A stretch of 64,000 nucleotides of DNA from Pohlia nutans (GCA_022496805.1 CM040090.1:15184001-15248000), one strand, 5' to 3'. Counted from the first letter of the stretch, positions 13,601-25,818 are shown. Notes: a model not told the origin generated them from the sequence alone. Program-made: numbers and translations.

Positions 13601-13767
13601 GATCAAATGGTTGTAACCCTAGGAGCCTAAATGCGCCATGACCTAGAGCGTCAAAAATGCCACAGAAGTATTTCCACGCCTAATAACCGCATTACAAGCA
13701 TAGGATACCTGTCTCTTCCGAACAGCTGCTGTTGTAATGCTGGCCAGTCTCAAGGCGAGCCTTGATC
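4615..13767 (-). CDS. Raf-like MAPKKK with EDR1-type N-terminal region (B1-like group)
   Basis: Serine/threonine kinase gene, 23 exons, about 985 codons traced; the initiator exon upstream of 13767 was not found. Exons, 3' to 5': 4615-4700, 4803-4875, 5092-5380, 6075-6231, 6386-6405, 6556-6679, 6894-7218, 7427-7544 (donor may be 7430), 7771-7851, 8154-8234, 8467-8577, 9212-9295, 9644-9712, 9843-9917, 10276-10359, 10765-10872, 11008-11279, 11414-11605, 11861-12064, 12578-12835, 12915-12965, 13152-13186, 13709-13767. Codon phase is continuous at every junction. Residues of roughly 100-345 resemble the EDR1 region (NGFYSVIP, KKIAELVADFYGG, SCDSPLEPNSPLYG). The kinase domain is the last ~265 residues: GIGSFGEV loop, VAIK lysine, HRDLK, DFG, GTPEWTAPE, ending in RPS. 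Catalytic residues look intact. I recall the same N-terminal signatures in Arabidopsis At2g31010/At2g42640/At3g58640, hence 'B1-like'; substrate and pathway are not shown by sequence. Introns carry a MITE (5458-5881). The three most 5' exons are the least certain. Confidence 0.88.
5458..5881 (+). mobile_element. MITE inside a kinase intron (copy 1 of 2)
   Basis: About 424 bases bounded by inverted repeats of about 25 bases (left 'aggtagacgacctgtttcc', right 'ggaaacaggtcgcctacct'). It lies in the intron between exons 5092-5380 and 6075-6231. A diverged copy in the opposite orientation is at 28731-29190. No coding capacity. Superfamily not settled; flanking CTAAG/CTTA could include a short target duplication. 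Confidence 0.8.
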
Positions 13768-14500
13768 CTAGAAAGAAACTCGGACATGAAGAGAAAATCG
13801 GTAGGTGGCCGAACAATTCCCAAACTGCGCCAGAGTCACACCATATCCTCAACAGCACAGAGCCACGCCGACATTGAGCCACTCACTCCAAACAATAACA
13901 ATATGGCGATGCTGATGCTTGATTAAAAAAATGAAGAAACCACGACACTTTGCACAATAATCCGCCACAGCAGCAGCATCATCTTCCAACGACTACTACT
14001 ACTGCTACTGCAACTCCCTTCTCCCAAACCTCCGCAAACCTCCCTGTCTGGGGCCATTCTCAACCTCCTCGATCATGGCGAGGCTTTAACTGAGCGCGGT
14101 TTGCTGCGCGGTTTTGAATATCCGAGCCCGAGGCCAGAATGGAATTACGAAGACGACGAAGAAGAAGATGGAGCAGCAGTGAGCGGCATCATCGAGAGCA
14201 CTCGCCACCACCATCGCCGTCTCTTCGTTCGCCTCGCTCGGCTCTCCTTCCCTGAGTGTGCCGATGCTCCTGCCCCGGGTTGATACCCGGCGGAGCTGAG
14301 GTCCGAACTACGTGCGTAATAATTGAATCCGGACGGGTATCTGCCGGTGTTCGTACGGGTTCGGCCCGGGTCCGGGCTCCGTGGGAATCATGGCTGGCGC
14401 TCTGATGGAGCTGGCATTCATGTTTCACGGGCGAGGGCTTTGGCGGGCCCCACCTTTTCATGTGCATTGTTGCATTTTGTATCAATGTGTGAGATCATCA
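13768..14500 (-). promoter_or_regulatory. Probable upstream region and leader of the kinase gene
   Basis: This is the stretch upstream of the most 5' kinase exon found. It is less AT-rich than the DNA beyond 14.5 kb, with GC-rich patches near 14100-14450. A candidate start codon on the minus strand lies at 14074-14076 (reads M-I-E-E-V-E-N-G), and a GTGAGT donor-like site lies near 13890. I could not join either to exon 13709-13767 with certainty, so promoter and first exon stay unresolved. Confidence 0.35.
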
Positions 14501-14547
14501 TGTTTGTGCTCACTTATCCACGTCAATTCAAATGTCTTACAACAAGA

Positions 14548-14769
14548 CTACACTAAATAGGTAGATTAGTGTTAGATACACTAATTTACATAAACATGTT
14601 GTAAGTTTTTACTGTTGACCAATTTTTTTACCCTCTACATTGGTCAAGATGGGGATCTTTCAATAATATTGGAATCAATGTCTTTGGTAATTTTTTTTGT
14701 CGAGAGTAAAAATCTATAATATTTTCAAATCTTATAATTATCTAACACTAATCTACCTATTTAGTGTAG
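14548..14769. mobile_element. MITE with 29-bp perfect inverted repeats
   Basis: Arms 14548-14576 and 14741-14769 are perfect reverse complements beginning CTACACTAAATAGGTAGATT. Length 222 bases, AT-rich interior, no coding sequence. Family unknown. Confidence 0.8.
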
Positions 14770-14898
14770 CTTAACTCTTGCTAGATACCACCTCATTTGT
14801 CATTGAAGTACATATTAGAGTAGTTACCTTGTGTTTGAATAAGATACCGTCAATTTTGCATTAATGTGTTCTTATTTGTTCACTCTAAAATAGTAGGG

Positions 14899-16167
14899 AA
14901 GAGCTTGGTGGTCTTTCATTATTAAACACCCAATTCGCTAATTTTGCACTTGGCCATATAATCATGCACTTGGCCCCCAAGCGCTTTTAAAAAATTGTTT
15001 GAAAAAATCTCTTTAAAATAGGGATTTTTGTCTTTCTACAGTCCCCTACGTTGTAAAGAAAAAATTATTTAATTTATTTCTCATCCTTATCTTTATCTTT
15101 ACCTTTATCTTTATCTTTTCTTTTCTTTTATCTTGTATTTTATTCTTGTCTTCTTTCTTGTCTTCCTTCTTCTTTTTCTTCTAGCCTTCCACTTGTCTTC
15201 CTATTTTTTCTTCACCTTGCCATTTCCGGAGTTTAAATGATAATTTAAAAAAAATAAAAATAAATCAGGGAGCATGGTGAATCCAATACAGGCCCTGAAT
15301 GAAAAAAAAATTGAAAAAAAATTAAATATATATTTTTTAATTTTTTAATTTTTTAATTTTTTTTAATTTTTTTTTCCGGGCTGGTAGGGTCTGCGCGCGC
15401 GGACCCTACTCTTTTTTTGACCCACTCTCCTTCCCTCCTCTCCTTTCCTTTTTTTCCCCTCTTCCCTATATAAACCTTCCCTCATTCTCTTTCCCTCACA
15501 CTTCCTTCCTCCTCTCTCTTCTTCCTTTATATTGAGGAAAAGGGAGAAGGAAGAGAGGGAGAAGGAAGAGAGGGAGAAGAACAAGAGAGGAAAAGGGGAG
15601 GAAGGAGAGTGTAAAGGAGGGAAAGTGAGAGAGGGTTTATATAGGGGAGAGGGGGGAGTGAGGAAGGGAGGGTCAAAATAAGAGTAGGGTCCGCGCGCGC
15701 GGACCCCTCCTTTCCCGGAAAAACCGGAATTTTTTTATTTTTTTATTTTTTTATTTTTTTTTATTTTTTTCATTCGGGGCCTGTATTGGATTCAGCCTGC
15801 TATCTGATTTTATTTTATTTTTAAATTATCATTTAAACTCCAAAAATGGCAAGGTTAAGAAAAAAAGGAAGAAAAGTGGAAGACTAGAAGAAAAAGAAGA
15901 AGGAAAACAAGAGAAAGACAAGAAAGAAGACAAAGAAAGAAAACAAGATAAAATAAAAAGATAAAGATAAAGATAAAGATAAGGATAAAAAATAAATTAA
16001 ATAATTGTTTCTTTACAATGAAGAGATTGTAGAAAAACAAAAACCCTTGTTTTTTGCAGATTATTTCAAACAACTTTTTTTAAAGCCAAGTTTGCTCATG
16101 AAATGAGTGCACTTAGCCAAGTGCAAAATTAGGGAATTGGGTGTTATTAGGTGTGTAAGAGCTTGGT
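14899..16167. mobile_element. Foldback element with long inverted arms, Mutator-like (copy 1)
   Basis: The 11-base sequence AAGAGCTTGGT occurs at 14899-14909 and 16157-16167, flanking a 1247-base element whose halves are reverse complements over several hundred bases. Ends read 'cacccaattcgctaatttt' / 'aaaattagggaattgggtg', followed by 'gcacttggcc', a pyrimidine tract, a block near 'gagtttaaatgataattta', and an inner 'ggtccgcgcgcgcggaccc'-like motif. The centre is near 15540. Long terminal inverted repeats and a 9-11 base duplication are typical of MULEs. No transposase is present. Related copies are at 30650-31340 and 48331-51499. Confidence 0.8.
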
Positions 16168-18040
16168 AATCCTCAAACTCATGGAAAATTAGTTTAACAG
16201 TCTTTCTTTAATGATAATTCTATTAAGTATGACTACATATTTGATATAGAAAGGAAAAGAGTGTCCCAAATTTCTCTCCACCTATTTTTCATTTGTTACG
16301 AGTGCAGTGTAGACATGTGTCGTTAATTCAATATTCCCCGTAATTTAACCATGTTTTTCTTTTAATTTTATTTTTTTAAATAACTTACTCATATTTTAAT
16401 TCAATTTATAGTCAATGCCAACTATAAATCCATAGGTACACCAAAAATAAATGCAAAAGAAAACAGAATAAAATCTCCCTTATGTAGGAATTAAGCAATT
16501 CTTTGAAATCTAATTTGTTTTTAAACGTTTGAATCATGATTTTACGGCTCATCCTTTTTCCAAGTGAAATTTATTTGTGCAAACTTATGATGCCTCACTT
16601 CTTTATTGGCAACAAATGCTTTTCAACATTGCATATGCCACAATTTTACATTCTGTATTAAACATGGGTTCTAACTCCAAGTGAACTTCACACTCAACTC
16701 CCACGAAACAATTTGGCATGTCATTTAATCATGATATCCGGTGGAACTTTCACTATTGGTCAAGTACCCAGTGGTAACTCTTGTTGGAAGTTTGGAAGTT
16801 AGAAATTAAGTTGAATAGAAATTTGGAAATTGAAAGTTACTCCGGTTGGAAGTACTTTGAGTAATTTTTAACTCCCAAACTTCCAATTGGCATAACTTCT
16901 AACTTCTAACTCAATAGGTTATCCAAATCTCAAGAACGACGACATTTTTGTGATTTACTTTTTGAGTGAATTGCAAAATCAACTTTCTCTCACTTTATAA
17001 CTTTCACTTGATTACCCAAATAATATTAGGAAATGTGAAAAATGCTCTATTCACTTTTTTTGAAGAGATTATAGCCTCTTAAAAATATGAGCCTCTAGGG
17101 AGTAGATTTCTCAGTTCCTTCTAGAGATATCCCTTCAATTCATTGGGCTACAACTTATAGTCTTTCTTTTGTTCTTTATGAGCCTTATCAATTTGGAGAG
17201 TTCCTATGTTTAGCTTTCCAATGACATATAGCATGACCCGCTTTATTGATTGTATGATTGGAAACTTTAAGTCCCACCCTCAATTTCAATTTAATTATGA
17301 GTCCTTAATCATTTCCAACTTTAAAAGTGACATAATTCTTGACCCAAAACTTTTATTCATGCATTGTTTAGACTTGTAGGTGTGTACCCTTACAAGGTTC
17401 TTAATTATGCGTGGCACGCCCTATCTTGACCTTACACAGAATGCTATCGCATGTTGTTCATTCATGATACATCTTGGTTTCTTCGTGACACCTTGACTTT
17501 TGCGAGGCGAAAGATGTCAACTCTAGGTCCCTTTGTTTTCCATGGTGTTTAAACATCATCTTAGAAGGGATGTGAAACTTTATAACTTAACTTGTTTTTA
17601 AATTTTTAAATTTTTTTTTTTTTTGAAACTTCAAAATCTACTATGTCTTTCAAACTTTCATCTCCTCGTAATTTTTCGTAAAAGAATTGGAATGTTTACA
17701 AGGAGCTTTAAATTATTATTATTTTTGGCACTTCACCACTTTCATACGTTGCTATTTCTATGACACGCGTTTACTATTAAATAAGTCCCAAGGTAGTAAT
17801 GGACAATAAGTTTGGATTTAATGACACACATTGGACACATATTGGACGCATTTGTACTTGGACACACGATTTTGTACTTGGACACATATTGGACAATGAC
17901 AATAAGTTTGGATTTAATGACACACATTGGACAATGATTTTGTACTTATAGGAAACACTTAATTTCAAGAAAAAATAATTTAAACTCCAAATTTTAACAC
18001 TAAATTGCCTAACCATGCAAAATTTTCATGATGTGCTTGA
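16168..18040. other. Gene-free AT-rich DNA with short repeats
   Basis: No gene seen. At 16780-16910 there is an imperfect inverted repeat built from 'ttggaagttagaa'-type words. At 17801-17834 and 17899-17932 the same 34 bases (beginning 'caataagtttggatttaatg') recur 98 bases apart, with 'gtacttggacaca' motifs between. Confidence 0.6.
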
Positions 18041-18049
18041 GATGATGTA

Positions 18050-19026
18050 CAGTGGGGTCCAACATGGAATGGCGTTTTTGGTTTCGCAGTGAGAAAAATT
18101 TCAGTACTGCCAACTTTGAAAGCCTCCCGAGAGCTCAAATATTGGTATTTACCACGAAAATTTTACCAGAGACTTATTTTTAAGTTAATTATATGTATGC
18201 CAAATTTCAAGGCCAAAAGATTCACCAAAAAAACGTTATTCAAAATCTACCAACATTGGTAGTTATTCACTGCTGCCAACTTTGACAACCTCCCAAAGAT
18301 TGAATTAATTTTTTTTTGCCATGAAATTCTTGGAAAAAGAACTTCTTTATGTTAATAACATATGATAAAAATTTCAAGGCCAGAAGATTAATACAAAAAA
18401 GATATTGACAATCTACCAACATGTGTAGTTGTGGGAAACAATGGGGGAAACTTTGCTACCAACTTTGACACCCTCCCTACGGTTGAGAAATTGTCTATTT
18501 ACCATGAAATTTTTGGTACAACATGCTCTTTATGACAAAATCATTCATGCCAAATTTCAAGGTCAAAAAATCTATACAAAGAAAATTATTTACAATCTAC
18601 CAATGTGTGTAGTTTCCCCCATTGTTTCCCACAACTACACATGTTGGTAGATTGTTAATATCGTTTTTTGTATTAATCTTTTGGCCTTGAAATTTTTATC
18701 ATATGTTATTAACATAAAGAAGTTCTTTTTCCTAGAATTTTATGGCAAAAAAAAAATTAATTCAATCTTTGGGAGGCTGTCAAAGTTGGCAGCAGTGAAA
18801 ACATTTCCACAGCTACCAATGTTGGTAGATTCTGAATAACGTTTTTTGGGTGAATCTTTTGGCCTTGAAATTTGGCATACATATAATTAACTTAAAGATA
18901 AGTCTCTGGTAAAATTTTCGTGGTAAAATACCAATATTTGAGCTCTCGGGAGGCTTTCAAAGTTGGCAGTACTGAAATTTTTCTCACTGCGAAACCAAAA
19001 ACGCCATTCCATGTTGGACCCCACTG
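18050..19026. mobile_element. Modular foldback element flanked by TA, Tc1/mariner-like ends
   Basis: The element begins CAGTGGGGTCCAACATGG at 18050 and ends in its reverse complement at 19026, flanked by TA on both sides. The arms are nearly perfect inverted repeats of about 400 bases. Each arm holds two copies of a module beginning 'ctgccaactttga' and ending 'atctaccaacat..gtagtt'. A further copy forms the loop (starts 18107, 18273, 18456, then inverted). TA plus CAGTG matches the ends of the Tc1-like element at 48993-50620, so it may be a non-autonomous Tc1/mariner derivative. No coding sequence. Confidence 0.85.
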
Positions 19027-19094
19027 TACAAAATCATTGTGGCTTTCCTCATGGATGAAAAAGTTTTCAAATGCAATGTGATTCTTCTTTTACA

Positions 19095-19661
19095 TTAACC
19101 CTTAAACGTACCAGTCCTTTCTGGAAAAAGTCAAACTACAAAATTACACAGAATTAAGCCTTGAAGAATAATCAAAGTATATTTTGTAATATAATATTTT
19201 CATGCATGCAATTAAGTGTTTCCTATAAGTCCTGAAATTTTCAGATTTTTTTTATTTAACATGACTTTTTTACAAATTTTAAGTCAAATGCTTCACAAAT
19301 TCATTTTAATTACAAAAAGGACTTCAAAAATTGATTAATTTTTGGATGAGATGCAAATCACAATGGAGAATCATATGATATCATTGATATGTTTTCCATG
19401 AAAAAAAACTAGTTAAATTTTGAAATTCGAAAAGTAAACATCCCATGTAGTGTATTTAGAGCTTGAGCTACAAAGCTTGCAAAAGAAATAATTTACTCAA
19501 TACATGAAATTTTTAAGATTTGTAAAGTGGAGTGCAAACTAGACTTGATAAACTTCATTTTCCTAGTTGAGTGTATTAGCAAAAGAAATCATCTTCGAGA
19601 TCAAAATTGGGTTTGACCAACAAACATCCAATAACTGGATGAGTGGACGTTTAGGGGTTAA
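19095..19661 (+). mobile_element. TTAA-MITE family C, copy 1
   Basis: Starts TTAA-CCCTTAAACGTACC and ends GGACGTTTAGGGG-TTAA; 567 bases. About 80% similar by eye to 25256-25818. No coding capacity. Confidence 0.85.
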
Positions 19662-20323
19662 TTTCTTATGTAACTACCTTTTCATAAGTGAAACTTGATT
19701 AGGGAAATAATCAAAATTGAATGTACCAGGTCATTATATTCCTTGTGAGCTTCCGTTTTGACAAAAAAGAATTCCAAAGTTGATGGATAAAATGCACACT
19801 ACATCCATTCCTCGAAGCTGAAAGTTGTAGATGATGACTTTTAATCTTCATGACATTTATATGATTGGATTAAACAATAGTGCCGAACTATATTTGAATT
19901 TGATTTTAACAGAGATTATTGTTTCAATTATATGAATTCTAATACAAAACACTCATCACCTTAGGAATTTTGGAATGATTGGCTACCAATAAATGATGAC
20001 AACATTGAAGCATCTTTTTCATAATGTGCAACTTTTCAACCTATAAAATTATCATTTTATTGCTTCCAAAGAGATCTCAAGACATGTAACTCTATCAAAC
20101 CATAATGAAACTTATGTGAACAACTTCACTACTATTGAAGCATATTGATTTCAATTTTATCATAATGAATCACAAGATGAGAGTATTAAAATTGTAATTT
20201 TATTGAATTTTAAAAGTTTTTTCTTGTAAATTCTTTAGAGTTGAAACTCAAAGAAGTTAAAGAAGCTTCATTTTATACTACATTTAGGTGTGTTGCCAAA
20301 ACCTTTAAGCGTTTAGGGGTTGG
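19662..20323. other. AT-rich DNA ending in an orphan TTAA-MITE right end
   Basis: No gene. The segment ends 'aagcgtttaggggttgg' directly before the TTAA of the next element, which looks like the right terminus of another element whose left end I did not find. Confidence 0.5.
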
Positions 20324-20899
20324 TTAACCCCTAAAAGCCTAAAGCCCTCTCTAAATTCGGCAATTTTGCAAAGATGCGTTATAAAATGCAACCTAGAGGG
20401 ATATTTTGAACTTGATATATGAGTAAAAGTTGTATGTTATGAATTTTAAATTCTATCCATACGGTTAGATCTATGATTGCTATTACCAATAATTTTGTAT
20501 AAAATTTGAAAGGTGAAACTCAAAATTATTTTGTAATTCAATTACAAATAAGATATTGACAATCCACAAATGAATTTTTTGTGATTAGTTGAAACGTAGT
20601 ACTCTAAGTGTAGTGATTTTTGGAGATTTTTTGATTGCCTAATTTGATGAGTTGACTTTTTTTAGAGCACTTTTACATTGAAATCTTGAGAATTTTGGGT
20701 GAATCACTACAACACGAAATGAGGCATAAAAATTTCACAAATCATCCCCTTTCTAATCAGATCACATATGCATGAAGCTAACGTCTCAAAGAATCTACTG
20801 TAAAAATTCCACACTGCAAAAAATGCATCAGGGATGAGAAATTATGAATAAAATTTGTACATCGTTCAAAAAATGGACGCTTAGGCAGTTAGTGGTTGA
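20324..20899 (+). mobile_element. TTAA-MITE family A, copy 1
   Basis: Left end TTAA-CCCCTAAAAGCC, right end GGCAGTTAGTGG-TTGA (decayed). The interior matches family A: 'gcaaagatgcgttataaaat', 'ttttgaacttgatatatgag', 'ggtgaatcactacaacac'. No coding capacity. Confidence 0.8.
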
Positions 20900-20953
20900 C
20901 CTGGAATCAATGAAGTACTAAATTGTAAATCAATATAAATACATGCACAATAT

Positions 20954-21282
20954 TTAACCCCTAAAAGTACCAACCCTTTGAACAGAAGTAGATCCTAGCC
21001 TCAAAAGTAAATATTAGTATGGTTCAGATGTACATGAGGTGTACATGAGAGGACCATTGCAAGTTTAAAATCTATTCAACAGATTTGACATACTTGTAGT
21101 AGGAGGCCTCGCCAATATTATCAAGAACTCCCCATCACAAGAGATTTATTGTAATTAGTAGAGAATTTAATAGGCTTACAAAGATGTTTGGATGAAAGTC
21201 ATCTGAGGTTGTATCAAAAAGTTGCAAAGTTTTGAATTTGTTCATTATCTGGTTTCTAAACGCTGGGACGTTTAGGGGTTAG
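20954..21282 (+). mobile_element. TTAA-MITE family B, copy 1
   Basis: Left end TTAA-CCCCTAAAAGTACC, right end GGGACGTTTAGGGG-TTAG. 329 bases, complete apart from one terminal base. Interior landmarks are 'ctttgaacagaagtagat' and 'gtacatgagaggacca'. Confidence 0.85.
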
Positions 21283-21745
21283 AGATGCACAATATGCGAA
21301 ACTTAGAGTAAGCATATAACACTTATTCTATATCATCATCAATGTCTCAGGAACATGCCAAATGAAAATATTAAAGAATAATTGCAATATTTGTTGCTAA
21401 ATATAGGACAATCTTTTTTTGTAAAATTTGCAATTTACCTCACGATGTTAAAAAAAATTACACTAGATTATGCAATACATATTAATTTCTAAACATGGGA
21501 GGATCCCCGTGGACCCTTCTTTGGTCGTTTTCTCAGTCAAATGTTGATTTTCACCTAGTTTCTAATTTCAAATGAAAACAGTCTCAACTAAGAATGTGTG
21601 GGGGCTATCTTCTACTTTCTTGTTAAACTAAAAGACCACTCTTCAAAATTGGTAAAATTGCGATTTTACAACACTTTAAAGCTCAAAACCCTAAAATTCC
21701 ACTATGTACTACAGGAAATTCTTTTTCTATTGAATTTCTTTTTGT

Positions 21746-22322
21746 TTAACCCCTAAATGCCCTCACCTATGTCCAGTTTGGGCAGTTTTGCAAAGGTGTA
21801 AAATAAAATGCAACTAACATGAATATCTAGAACTTGATGTATGAATAAAAGCTATACATTTTGAATTTTAGATTCTATCCATAAAGCTAGATCTATGATA
21901 GCTGTCACTAATATTTTTCTATAAATTTTGAAACATAAAATAAAAAAGTATTTTGTAATTTGATTACGAATAAGATATTGATAATATGTGGATGAAATCT
22001 GTTGTGATGGGTTATAATGTAGTACTCTAGGTGTTGTGATTTTTGGAGATTTTTTAAATGCTTGATTTTATGAGTTTATTTTTCCAAGAACAATTTTACA
22101 CTAAAATCTCTAAAATTTTGGGTGAAACACTGCAGCACAAAATGAGGCATAATTTTTTCACAAATTGTTTCCTATTTGATCGGATCTCACGTACATGAAG
22201 CTAACTTCCCATAAAATTTTCAATAAAAAAATCACACTACAAAAAGTGCATGACGGATGAGAAACTACAGATGAAATCTGTACATCAAGCCAAATATGCA
22301 TGGTTGGGCAGTTAGGGGTTAA
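21746..22322 (+). mobile_element. TTAA-MITE family A, copy 2 (best preserved)
   Basis: 577 bases with intact TTAA at both ends (TTAA-CCCCTAAATGCCC ... GGGCAGTTAGGGG-TTAA). Collinear with 20324-20899, and in reverse with 23602-24156. Confidence 0.88.
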
Positions 22323-23054
22323 GCTTAATAAGCAAACCCATTACACTTTGTTGTTCATCACTATCAATTACATTTTCTTTAAAGATTTCTTACTATTTTT
22401 ATTTTTTTTGTAATCACTATTATTCTTACAAGAAAAAAACTTTGAAAAGTATTAAAAAAAAATTTGTTTACATAATTATGAATAAATCAAGGTAAATCAA
22501 TTTAACAATAAATCATTTGAGAAAATACCAAAAGAATATAGTACATTTAAAAATGTGAGGAATCGATGAGGTTTGACCATGTTACCATAGTGTGGTTGCT
22601 TGAAGGTTAGAGTATTGCAGAATTTCATTTTGTGAAGGTTGTAATACGTGTTTCAAGGTTGTAATATGCTTAAATACACTAGACTATACAATATGTGTTG
22701 CAAATATTTGTTTACTATAAAAAAACAATTTAAGATGATACAACAAGCCAATATCAAAAACTCTATAACACATTAGCAACTTTGTAAAAACATGGAACAC
22801 TCAAGTTATTCTAATTTGTGAACTTTAATTTTTTAAAGAAAATTCCTTTTTACGTCATAAATTATGGTGGTTCTTGATTTTTACATTTATCCCATTATAA
22901 GTCATTCAATAACATCATCACTCTAAATTGTTAAGAAAAAACAAAAAGTAAAGAAAGTAAAAAAAATTGAGGGATCAAGAACCCCTTCCATCCAAAATCT
23001 AATATTTCCCTCTAGCCTTTCCTTACATTTATCTTATAAGCTTTTAATTAACCC

Positions 23055-23605
23055 TTAACCCCTAAATGACGGAGGAGGTAAGGGCAAAACCTAGAGGTGT
23101 TATAAAATGCTATTTTTGTAATTTTGATGAAGTTTGGTGTAAAAAAGAAAATGAGAAGCATAATATTAAGTTATTACCCGTATGGTCAAAGTTCCAAAAA
23201 TAGTGTTAGGTACTCGTTTAATGAATTTAAGAGCATTTACCATTTAAAATTCACCAGAACTATAAGTTTTATCTTTAGAATTTGAAATATGATACGACTG
23301 ATTAAAACTAACCATTCTATTCTAAAATTTTAAAAAGGAATTTTTAAAAAATGAGTGGACATCATCAGTCTCCCGAAATAGTAAGTTTTGCAACACTAGG
23401 ACAACATTGAAGTCTTTGTCTTTGAAAAAGTCCTTAGTGAACCTCAATATTGGAAATGAAATGTACCAAAAAGCACTAGAACATGATCTCAACCTCCAAT
23501 TTAATCAAAAAATCAAAACTTGAAAAATGTCATTTCCTGTCCATTGGCAGTCACTATTGTTCGAGCTACGATCGCAAAATGGTTGATCGGTCACTTAGGG
23601 GTTAA
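23055..23605 (+). mobile_element. TTAA-MITE family D
   Basis: 551 bases, TTAA-CCCCTAAATGACGG at the left and CGGTCACTTAGGGG-TTAA at the right. The interior is unrelated to families A-C. It shares its right TTAA with the next element. Confidence 0.8.
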
Positions 23606-24156
23606 AGGACCAACTGTCCATTTTTTGGATGGTATACATATTCTATGTATAGATCTCATCCGTCATGCTCTTTTTACAAGGAAAATAAATACAACAAAAT
23701 TCTATAATAGGATAGCTTCATACATCCGTGATTTGATTAGAAAGGGGATAATTTGTGAAAATTTTATGCCCTTTTTCATGTTGGAGTGTTTCATCAAAAA
23801 TTTCAAAGATTTTAGTGTAAAACTCTTCTTGAAAAAGACAACTCCTAAAATTAAGCAACCAAAATATCTTCAAAAATCATTACACTTGGAGTATTACATT
23901 TCAACCCATCACAACAAATTTCATTCACAAATTGTCAACATCTTATTCGTAATTGAATTACAAAGTATTTTTGAATTTCAAGTTTCAAAATATTGGTGAT
24001 AGGAATTGTAGATCTAACTATATGAATGGAATCTAAATTTTATAATGTACAACTTTTATTCGTACATCAAGTACATAATATCTCTTGGTTGCATCTTATA
24101 ATGCATCTTTGCAAAACTGCTGAATTTGGAGAGGGGTGAGGACATTTAGGGGTTAA
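23602..24156 (-). mobile_element. TTAA-MITE family A, copy 3 (reverse), abutting family D
   Basis: Family A in reverse orientation, ending GGACATTTAGGGG-TTAA at 24156. Its other end begins at the TTAA shared with the 23055-23605 element, so the two were inserted head against tail at one site. An open frame at 23520-23999 crosses this junction and is an accident of the repeat. Confidence 0.8.
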
Positions 24157-25255
24157 ACAAGAGTTGGGATAAAAAATTTTGCTTTGAAAGGTTGGTAGAA
24201 ACATAGAGCAAGAAACAAGGGAGTATGTTGCAAGCAAACATGCAAAGTGTAAATGTAATTAAAAGAAATAATTTGTAAGCGGAGGTACAAAGAAGCAAAC
24301 ATGAGTAATCCATAGGGCAAAGAGGAACAACAACAAATGAATGAAAATAATAGTTTCTTTATATATAAAATAGATTCATTTCATCTAAGTGAACTTGTTT
24401 AAAAAGATTTCAAAACAGATTTGTCTTTGGAGCCTTCAAACCTAATGTGACCTTGATTTGCAATGGGGAGGTTACTTCCAAATATTACGTAACAACATGC
24501 AAACAAAGATGGGGTCCAAATAAATTTTTGAAGGTTAATTTTATAAATTAATTACATTAATAAATGATGCTCAAAATGAATTACAAGAATAAAATTAAGA
24601 ATATTCATAAAATATTACTAACTGTAGTAAGAATTACTTTTAATTTTTAGGGTACTTTCAAATATCTTTTGTTCACAAATCACAAGATACAAAGAGTGGC
24701 CTCCCCAAGGTCCTCGAAGCCCCCAAATTTTTCTTTTTTCTTAGGTCTCTTTCATTTTTGCTTCTCTCCAACAAATAATTTGAAATATATTAAAAAAGAA
24801 TCCCATTTCATCAGTATGACAATTCACCGCATTCTTCGATTCTTTCTTGTTTCATGTGCTTTTAAAATTGCAAAATTTTCAAAAAAAAATTCATTGTCAT
24901 AGAACAATAAAAAGTTCTTTGAAAACCTTTCAACACTTAGGAATAACTCTTAAGGATTTTTTCACGAAATTATTCTAATACTGATTACAAACCCTAAACC
25001 CTAAAACCCTATTTCAAAACTAAGGGTTTTAGGAAATTTTGATTGATTTACTAAAATGGTAATTTTAAAGCATATTTGGTCACAAAACAATACAGAAATT
25101 TTAGGGAGTTAAATCACTATGCACAAGAACTTTTGAATTTCAAATTTTACTTCTATCTTGTACACAAAAACAATTATTAAAATCCCACCACTATTATAAT
25201 TCTAATTGATTCATAAATTGTCACTTTAATTAAATTTGCATTGAATCGGAATTGC
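24157..25255. other. Gene-free AT-rich spacer
   Basis: No recognisable gene or complete element. Short open frames have no family resemblance. Confidence 0.6.
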
Positions 25256-25818
25256 TTAACCCTTAAGCGTTCCACTCCTTTGTAGGAAAGTCAAACTACA
25301 CAATTTTCTGAATTTAGCCTTCAAGATTTATTAAAATATATTTTGTAATATTTTTCATGCATGGAATTGAATGTTTCCTATCAGTCTTGAAATTTTCAGA
25401 TTTTTTAATTTAATAAGGCATTTTTAACAAATTTTTAAGTCAAATACTTCAAAAAATAAAATTTATTACAAAAAAGCTTTAAAAATTAATATTTTTTTGG
25501 GAGTAGGTACAAATTACAATGGAGAATCACATGATATGTTTTCCATAGAAACCTTTTATTTCAATTTTGAAATACGAAAGCTGAAAATCCTATTATTCCT
25601 ATGTAGTGTAATTCAAACCTTGACCTACAAAGCTTGCACAGGCAATAAAATACTCAATAATTGGAATTTTTAAGATTTGAAAAGTGAACTACAAACTAGA
25701 CTTAATAAACTTCATTTTCTTAGTTGGGTGTATTAGCTACAAAAGTCATCTTCAAGATCAAAATTGGGTTTGACCAACAAACATCCAGAAAGTGGATGCG
25801 TGGACGTTTAGGGGTTAA
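25256..25818 (+). mobile_element. TTAA-MITE family C, copy 2
   Basis: 563 bases, TTAA-CCCTTAAGCGTTCC to GTGGACGTTTAGGGG-TTAA. Collinear with 19095-19661. Confidence 0.85.

Noticed and set aside
23520..23999. 159-codon open frame
   Set aside because: It runs across the junction of two TTAA-MITEs; other copies of the same MITEs have stops in this frame.
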